From Diadophis punctatus similis (Eukaryota; Chordata; Lepidosauria; Squamata; Dipsadidae), in the NCBI GenBank assembly GCA_023053685.1, contig JALIGW010000016.1, positions 4,410,001 through 4,474,000 on the forward strand: 64,000 bases of DNA. The letters are read 5' to 3'. Position 1 is the first letter of the stretch; the number at the start of each line of letters is the position of its first letter. The notes under the pieces are model-generated. The model saw only the letters and a program-made list of their open reading frames with translations, was not told the origin of the DNA and ran no database searches. Shown here one piece after another: positions 58,411 to 64,000 of the stretch. The position numbers were made by a program, and so were the translations under genes.

Positions 58411-60143
58411 GTAAGTACAACCAAAGGAAATGCCCTATTCTCCACCATTTCTCTTACTAAAACACATGCAAGTTACAATTGGTCAAAGTCATGCTAGGCA
58501 GTAGAGGTCAGTATTCATGAATCCATCTGTTGACAACCATAGCATATAGAATTTCAAGAAAAAAGGACCATCAGGTTAAAGGAAGTGGAAGATCCTTGTT
58601 TAAAATGTTATTTCTATAGCAATAGGTAAATACTACTCTTCTGAAAATTTGTGCTGGGTTGTTTTCTATGGTATTAAGTCTTTTTTTCTCTTTTCTATGC
58701 CAGTTAAAAAATTGGGATTGTTATCTTTGAAGTACACCACAAAATATGTTACATGAATGACAAATTTTCTTTACAATTGCCTGATATTGGCAACACTCAT
58801 TTGGAACTCTTGTCTCTATATGGCAAATGCTATATTATGGTTTTGTATGTTATTTTGGAATTTTTCTTGTTTGATTTTTCTTATTTGATCCCGATCTGAA
58901 GTTCTCTGTCAGCTATCTCCTCCAACACTGTTTGCATGTTCCTATTTAAAGTTGCAAACTTTTTACATAATAGATTTGCTTTCCCCTTTTGGCAAAATCT
59001 GATTGTCTTATATCTTGTGAGTCCAAAACTTCTTTGGCACTAGATGTATTAATTGTTTACAATTCTGCAACTTGAACAGTGTTGGACTTGTAGCACCAAT
59101 AGTAGAAAAAATAGCCCTTAGTACTTTATCTTCTCAATCAATCAATCACATTTATAATCAACTGCAAACACATTAAATAGCTGTCCCAATTCCCGATTCT
59201 CCATATATTTCCTATAAACATCTCTACATTTGCAGCATAGTTAGAGGGATAGAATTGGGATAATTCAGTTTAGGCTTTGTAACTGTTTTATCATTTAGTC
59301 CAGTGGTCCACCAACCAGTGATCTGTGGACCACTTGGTGGTCCATGAGAAAATTTTGGTGGTCTGCAGAAAAATTATTTGCATTTTTTATATTGCACTAA
59401 ATACTATTTATTTATTTTTTTAAAAAATCATATTAGTGGTCCCCGGGATTTAAAATTATGAATTTAGTGGTCTCTGAGGTCCGAAAGGTTGGTGACCACT
59501 GATTTGAGTCCCTGCGAGATTGAGCGGCATATAAATACAAATAATAAAATAAATTTGGTCATTGCAAACTGACAGGAACCTTCCTGACTGACCTCTGAAA
59601 TTAGATAAAAAGTGGCATCATACCCCCTTTTCCCTTATTTTAGGAACAGTAATTTTTAAAAAAGCACCACTTTAATTTTTCACTCCAACTTGGGACTTCT
59701 TTATGGACAGGAGAGAACACCAGGAATTTGATCCCAGAGTTAAGGCTAGGCAACTCCTCAAGGCCTCCAGCAAATATCCCGGGTCAAAAACTGTTCTAGG
59801 TTGCAATTCCCTGGTGACCTGCAGCCTTAATTCTAGGAAGCCTTTGACCAGCCCACAACTAGACGGTTAGTCAGTGAGGCAGGATCACTTACTGAGTAAT
59901 AAAACAGAGCCTACCACCGCTCCAGGATAATCTGGTGCCCGTGAAGCCGGGGTACAATTCCTATAATCCCTTGGCCTGGTTCTGGATGACGGAAGTCGTC
60001 CTCCCAGTCATCTGGCCGGCACCAGGTTAGAAAAGGGTGCCAGCTCGCCCTCTGCTTGGCACGCAGCCGGCGGGCATGGCAAGGGGGCATTAGCGCCTTC
60101 CGTCCTTCCAATCTCACCTCTCCAACTCAGCATCGTCCGCCAT
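53809..60143 (-). CDS. POLR1D: POLR1D, alternative (isoform 2-type) product
   Basis: Three exons on the minus strand (60143-60118, 56000-55926, 54106-53809) join in frame to a predicted 132 aa: MADDAELER-KAVEELLTEAKRGKTRAE-TMGPMGW-MKCPLASTNKRFLINTIKN, then a basic, Ser/Arg-rich tail with HPYKPSFRSR and SYSPPR. This matches the human POLR1D isoform 2 (122 aa), which shares only exon 1 with the RPAC2 subunit of RNA polymerases I and III. Splice sites are canonical: AG|GTGAG, TTTAG|G, TG|GTAAG and CGCAG|G. No domain of known function is visible, and the role of this isoform is unclear even in mammals. The RPAC2-specific exon(s) were not found in the window. The gene lies upstream of GSX1 in the same orientation, as in human. 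Its introns hold a 138-bp palindrome, several MITEs and a Sauria SINE. Confidence 0.9.
55200..55427 (-). other. Unassigned open frame in a POLR1D intron
   Basis: 75 codons with no recognised domain and no evident splice context. It is AT-rich like the rest of the intron. Probably chance, listed because it is the longest non-repeat frame in this intron. Confidence 0.15.
55707..55844. repeat. 138-bp near-perfect palindrome
   Basis: Arms of about 64 bp (ACTCTAGTCTCTAAGTGAG ... TTTAGGATTTA) mirror each other around (TA)n with one mismatch. The distal arm end (TCTCACTTAGGGACTAGA) is repeated once more at 55858-55875. The terminal ends do not resemble the MITE families here. Confidence 0.9.
55926..56000 (-). 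other. POLR1D: POLR1D isoform-2 internal exon
   Basis: 75 nt between TATTTAG| and |GTAAG, encoding KAVEELLTEAKRGKTRAE and TMGPMGW, nearly identical to the human isoform-2 segment (KAIEELLKEAKRGKTRAE). Confidence 0.95.
56226..56642. mobile_element. hAT-type MITE, exact target duplication
   Basis: CAGTGATGGCAAACC ... GGTTTGCCATCACTG is flanked by ATCTAGAT (56218-56225, 56643-56650). The 417-bp GC-rich interior is noncoding. It lies in the first intron of POLR1D. Confidence 0.95.
56655..56830 (+). mobile_element. Decayed tRNA-like SINE
   Basis: 'GAGCCAGTTAGGTATATGAT', 'CCTCCCTTAGGCACAGAAAC' and 'CAGCTGGATAACTTTGGAC' follow the 33160-33345 family, but with many changes. Confidence 0.5.
56831..58115. 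other. POLR1D intron sequence
   Basis: AT-rich with no recognised elements or exons. I looked here for the RPAC2-specific exon and did not find it. Confidence 0.4.
58116..58410 (+). mobile_element. Sauria-type tRNA-derived SINE
   Basis: GAGCCGAGGTGGCGCAGCGG, CGGTTCAAATCTCACCGG, TTGACTCAGCCTTCCATGC, AAAATGAGGACCCAGATTG, GTGAGGCGGTATATAAATC, then an (AAAT)n tail of about 60 bp. It is complete and little diverged. It is not a tRNA gene, because the acceptor stem and the rest of the cloverleaf are not formed. Confidence 0.93.
58411..59300. other. POLR1D intron sequence
   Basis: AT-rich, nothing recognised. Confidence 0.4.
59301..59501. mobile_element. hAT-type MITE
   Basis: CAGTGGTCCACCAACC ... 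GGTTGGTGACCACTG form the inverted ends. The flanks ATTTAGTC/ATTTGAGTC are imperfect. A LINE-like tail (GCGGCATATAAATACAAATAAT) follows at about 59520-59560. Confidence 0.8.
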
Positions 60144-60475
60144 GGCGGGCAGCGGTCGAGGAAAGGCGCGCTCAAGCTCCGACCGCCTCCATCTTGCTCG
60201 TCTTGCCGGAAGCGCAGCGGCAGCTCCACGAATGCGCGGGCGACGAGCACCAACAGCCGCTCGCGAGGACCCCGAAAGGGGCGGGGCTCGGCAGCAGGCA
60301 GCCCTCAGCCCCGCCCTCCCCAGCATAGCTCACCCTCTGGCTGATCCGAAGCGGCTCCTCGGGGGGGGGGGAAAGGGCGGGGCAGCTGCTGCCGGGGCGG
60401 GGCTTAACTCTGACTGGAATCCTGCGGAGGGGATTGCAGATGCCGCTGGAACGTGCGGTGGTCCTGTCTGTTGAT
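59990..60475. promoter_or_regulatory. CpG-rich POLR1D promoter region
   Basis: CpG-dense sequence surrounds POLR1D exon 1. On the minus strand AAGATGGAGG (YY1-like, about 60190-60200) lies just upstream of the ATG. CCGGAAGC (ETS-like, plus strand) is at about 60206 and GGGGCGGGGC (Sp1-like) appears at 60279 and 60395. There is no TATA box, as is usual for a housekeeping gene. In mammals LNX2 is transcribed divergently from this side, so a bidirectional promoter is possible. Confidence 0.65.
60118..60143 (-). other. POLR1D: POLR1D first coding exon
   Basis: ATG in GCCATGG context, encoding MADDAELE plus two bases of the next Arg codon, then donor AG|GTGAGAT. Human exon 1 encodes MEEDQELER. 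The exon should be shared by the RPAC2 mRNA. Confidence 0.88.
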
Positions 60476-60689
60476 GGAAGTTTTGATCTGATATCTATTG
60501 GCCTGAGAGAGTCTCCTTAGCTTAACCGTTAAGCCTCAACACAACTTGTTTCTCTGTCATCGTTGCATAGAATTCTAGTAGCACAAATTTGTGAGTGTGC
60601 CTATACGCATATACCATTTGGATCGATGGATGGATGTAGATTTAAACACACAGCAGATGGCTAAATCATATACAAACACATCATATATC

Positions 60690-61105
<416 letters not shown>

Positions 61106-61113
61106 AAAACCTC

Positions 61114-61116
61114 AGA

Positions 61117-61182
<66 letters not shown>

Positions 61183-61227
61183 AGGGAGGGAGGGAGGGAG
61201 GGAGGGAGGGAGGGAGAGAGAGAGAGA
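61114..61227. repeat. (AT)n-(AG)n-(GGGA)n microsatellite
   Basis: AT units to 61140, then AG, GGGA and AG again. Confidence 0.95.
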
Positions 61228-61231
61228 ACAC

Positions 61232-61376
61232 ATATGTCTATGGAGATTCTCAGTCATCCAGGTCATGGTTGTCCCAAAGGTGCTTTTTTCAAGAGGTAAC
61301 TTGAAAAGAAAAACCAGAAAGTCCAGTTGTCTCTTGAAAAAAAAAGCACCTTTGGGATAGACATAACATACAGACA
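61232..61376. repeat. Foldback copy of the GSX1-intron repeat family
   Basis: GGTCATGGTTGTCCCAAAGG, TGCTTTTTTCAAGAG and the mirrored CTCTTGAAAAAAAAAGCACC match 12150-12345 and its flank (GACAACCACGACC). Arms of about 26 bp surround a 40-bp centre. Confidence 0.6.
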
Positions 61377-62250
61377 TATATCCATATACACCAGGTATTT
61401 ATACATACACACACATACAAACCATATGTTCTATATGTATATAGAACATATACATATCAACATATAAAACACCATTCCTTCCTTCCCTTCCCTATTGATC
61501 CGTTAGTTGTGACAGCAAATTTATTTACTGCATTTAGTCTTAACTTTCTACAAGAGTAGAACATTCCTAATCTACATCTATTAAAGTTATTTAAGCTTTG
61601 GCCAGTCATTATCAAAACTGATTAGTTATATGTCACCAAGTCATTTTCAACGTCTAGGGACCTCAATGCAGGGCTGAAGGATATTTGTGGGTGGGTGGTT
61701 ATCTATGACTGTGCATTCCCTCAGAAACTGCATGCTGATGTGAAGTAAGACGGCCCAATATTGTTCCTTTTTTCCTGCTTAGAGGGGTGCCAAGTCTGAA
61801 TTGACTGTTAGCAGAGATCTTCAATAGAATGCCTAAAGTTGCTGTAGCTGCAGCCACCTTAAAATTCACTTACTGGTAGATCCAATGATTCCAGGAATCC
61901 TACTGAAGTTCACATGATGGGAAATCACAACCAATCCATCAGTACTTGGGTGTTCTCTCAAAACCCTGTCTATTTATAAGACACAAAATATGAAAATCAA
62001 AGTAAAACACATTAAGTTTTGCTATGTTTTGTGAGTTCAATCAAGCAGTTATAAATGTCTTAATGACTGTAGTTACCCATGGTTAATTGAACTACTGTAG
62101 TTTATTGTATTAGCTCAATTGTATGGATTCCTACTGTGTACAGTATTAAAGCATAAACTAACTCTGCTGAATGTGGTTGCAGATTGCACATGAATGACAA
62201 GCTTGACATTTTATTCTGGCTGTTGGACCATTCATATTCTTCCTGCAGGC
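61377..62250. other. Noncoding gap
   Basis: Nothing recognised apart from short AT-rich palindromes (about 61425-61450). Confidence 0.4.
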
Positions 62251-62381
62251 CAGTGTATCAACCTTGGGAATTTCAAGATGCAAGGATCTCAACTCCCAGA
62301 ATTTCTCAGTCAGCTTGCATTTTGGGGGATTCTGGGAATTGAAGTCCACACATTTTAAGTTCCCAAGATTGAGAAACATTG
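62251..62381. mobile_element. Old foldback hAT-type MITE
   Basis: CAGTGTATCAACCTTGG ... AAGATTGAGAAACATTG is flanked by CTGCAGGC/CTGTAGGC (62243-62250, 62382-62389). It is the most diverged member of the 12863 family here. Confidence 0.8.
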
Positions 62382-62656
62382 CTGTAGGCAAGTGATTGAC
62401 TACATGCAAAACCAAATACTGGCTTTAGATCAGGGTGGCAGATGTGTAGCCCTGCAGAGGTTGTGGGAAAGCATGATCCTTCACTTTGGCCAGGCCATTA
62501 AGGCTGTTAAGAGAGTTTAGCCTAGAGAGGGCTACACACCCACCCCATCTTCCTCGCACACATCTGTTATTGCAACTTTAATGCAGCTCTTCTCATTCCC
62601 ATCCTTAATAATAGGTGGATGCCTGGCGGGATTTGTTGTTTAATAAGGTCATTTAG

Positions 62657-63321
62657 TAAGGTGACCAGATTTTTTTTTTAAGCGGGACACCATTGATGGG
62701 GGGTGGGTTTCTAGGGGAGCAAGACGGGAGGGGTCCGTCTCATCCTGCAGCTTTGTGCACCCCCCCAAACACCCTTCATTGCAGCCGGGGTGGGTTCCTA
62801 CTGGCGCAGGCTTACCTGTTCGTCGGCGTAGAGCCGATGGAACTGGCGGCGGTTGCGGCGTGGGGCTTCTCCTGCCCGCTTCCCGCCCGGCTGGACGCCG
62901 CCATTCGGGTTATTTTGTCCTCTGCGCATGCGCAGAGGACAAAATAACCCGAATGGCGGCGTCCAGCCAGCCGGGGGAAGCGGGCGGGAGAAGCCCCGCG
63001 CCGCAACCGCCGCCAGTTCCATCGGCTCTACGCCGAACGACTGGCCGGGCCGAACCGGCAGGAACTCATGGCACTTTGCATTACCCAAAAGAACATATCT
63101 CCTTTGTTTATTTCATGATTAAAAGGTGGGAATCCCTGAATAGAGATTTGCAGAAGCCCTAGAAATGATGGGATGTATCTCATTGAAGAGAAGAAATACA
63201 AAAGAAACGAACTAGCAAATTCAAATTAAAAAGCCGGACTTTTCTGAAACAACGCGGGACGCGGGACAAACTGCTAAAAAGCGGGTCTGTCCCGCCAAAA
63301 GCGGGACGTCTGGTCACCTTA
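62657..63321. mobile_element. 665-bp TIR transposon, exact 8-bp target duplication
   Basis: TAAGGTGACCAGA ... TCTGGTCACCTTA is flanked by TCATTTAG (62649-62656, 63322-63329). Right-end text GCGGGTCTGTCCCGCCAAAA mirrors the left end of the 38719-39652 element. A GC-rich palindrome (about 62790-63065) with CTGCGCATGCGCAGAG at its centre is nested inside. Confidence 0.9.
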
Positions 63322-63424
63322 TCATTTAGGGGAAGACTGCATTCTTTCCTGCCCTTTTTACTTAGGTATTTGCTTCTGTTCTGCATCTCTAAACAGAACA
63401 AACCACTTGCAACCACCTATACAT

Positions 63425-63800
63425 GCTTCACAATTACTACAAGATGAATAGAATAGAATAGAATTCTTTATTGGCCAATTTATTTATTTTGTCAAGTACA
63501 TGTTAGTAATATACATAGATGTAACATTGTTTATGTACATAAGGTTGGTACTGATAAGAGGGAACATTAGGACAGGGACGGTAGGCACGCTGGTGCACTT
63601 ATGCACAACACTTAATGATTGTCATAGGGTATAAATAAGCAATCAGGAAACAATCAATATTGATATAAATCGTAAGGATACAAACAACAAGTTATAAGTG
63701 GGAGGAGATGGGTGATAGGGACAATGAGAAGGCTAATAGTAATAGTAATGCAGCCATAGTGAATAGTTAGACAGTGGTGAGGGAATTATTTGTTTAGCAG
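63425..63800 (-). mobile_element. L3-like LINE 3' end with AATAG pentamers
   Basis: Minus: GCACCAGCGTGCCTACCGTC, CTGTCC, ATGTACTTGACAAAATAAAT, then (CTATT)n at the 3' terminus (63440-63462 on plus as GAATAGAATAG). Same family as 26188 and 34935. Pentamers of this type at LINE ends have been reported for snakes. Confidence 0.75.
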
Positions 63801-64000
63801 AGTGATGGCTCTATTAAGGCTACCAAACCAATCATCAAGTGACCTTTTACCATGATATATTTTAAGGTTCTCTATCCCAGTTGCCCCCCCCCCCCCCCCC
63901 ACGATCTTGCTCCGCCAAAAAAAACAAAACACCAGCTATAGTCCCCCAGAATCAGGCGCGTAACAGAGACAACCCCGGCAAGACTCCCACGGCCTGCGCG
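63801..64000. other. Window end, nothing assigned
   Basis: A C17-18 homopolymer lies at 63884-63901 and the last 60 bases become CpG-richer. This could be the edge of another GC-rich element or promoter but is too short to judge. Confidence 0.3.

Noticed and set aside
62755..63162. 135-codon frame
   Set aside because: Same reason: palindromic core of the 62657-63321 transposon.

Overview
The window is vertebrate nuclear DNA, almost certainly from a squamate reptile and plausibly a snake. The evidence is the repeat content: tRNA-derived Sauria-type SINEs, a Bov-B LINE tail, CR1 and L2-like LINEs, a CR1/L3-like LINE family (one copy with an AATAG pentamer tail, as reported for snakes), many hAT and TA-target MITEs, and very abundant long microsatellites including a GATA (Bkm-type) tract. 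The order assignment is inference from these families, because no species-diagnostic gene is present.

Two protein-coding genes can be supported, both on the minus strand. GSX1 (two coding exons, 13994 down to 11368, predicted 271 aa) is the GSX member of the ParaHox cluster. It has an N-terminal SNAG-like repressor motif and an intact homeodomain. About 40 kb upstream of it lies POLR1D, with three coding exons between 60143 and 53809. Together they encode the alternative 'isoform 2' product (predicted 132 aa), not the RPAC2 polymerase subunit. POLR1D followed by GSX1 in the same orientation matches mammalian ParaHox synteny. PDX1 and CDX2 would be expected beyond the left edge, and LNX2 beyond the right edge.

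Layout. 1-10.6 kb: microsatellites, an L2-like LINE, SINEs and nested DNA transposons. 10.6-14.5 kb: GSX1 with its CpG-rich exons and a repeat-invaded intron. 14.5-18.1 kb: repeat-poor upstream DNA. 18-35 kb: hAT MITEs, a 560-bp purine tract, CR1, L3-like LINEs and a duplicated TIR element. 35.4-38.7 kb: mostly unique DNA. 38.7-46 kb: a GC-rich foldback transposon, a solo LTR, Bov-B, an old CR1, a non-autonomous Helitron with a helicase fragment, and a dead ZBED/hAT transposase copy split by a MITE. 46-52.8 kb: mostly AT-rich unique DNA. 52.8-60.5 kb: POLR1D with MITE-laden introns and a CpG-rich promoter. 60.7-64 kb: GATA/AT/AG microsatellites, a repeat with a hammerhead-like core, more hAT elements and an L3-like LINE end.

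No new multi-gene system was found. The most distinctive material is the dense, nested, datable DNA-transposon layer, often with exact 8-bp target duplications. It includes several families carrying the same TGCGCATGCGCA palindrome, a Helitron sharing sequence with a TIR element, and the conserved but poorly understood POLR1D isoform-2 reading frame.
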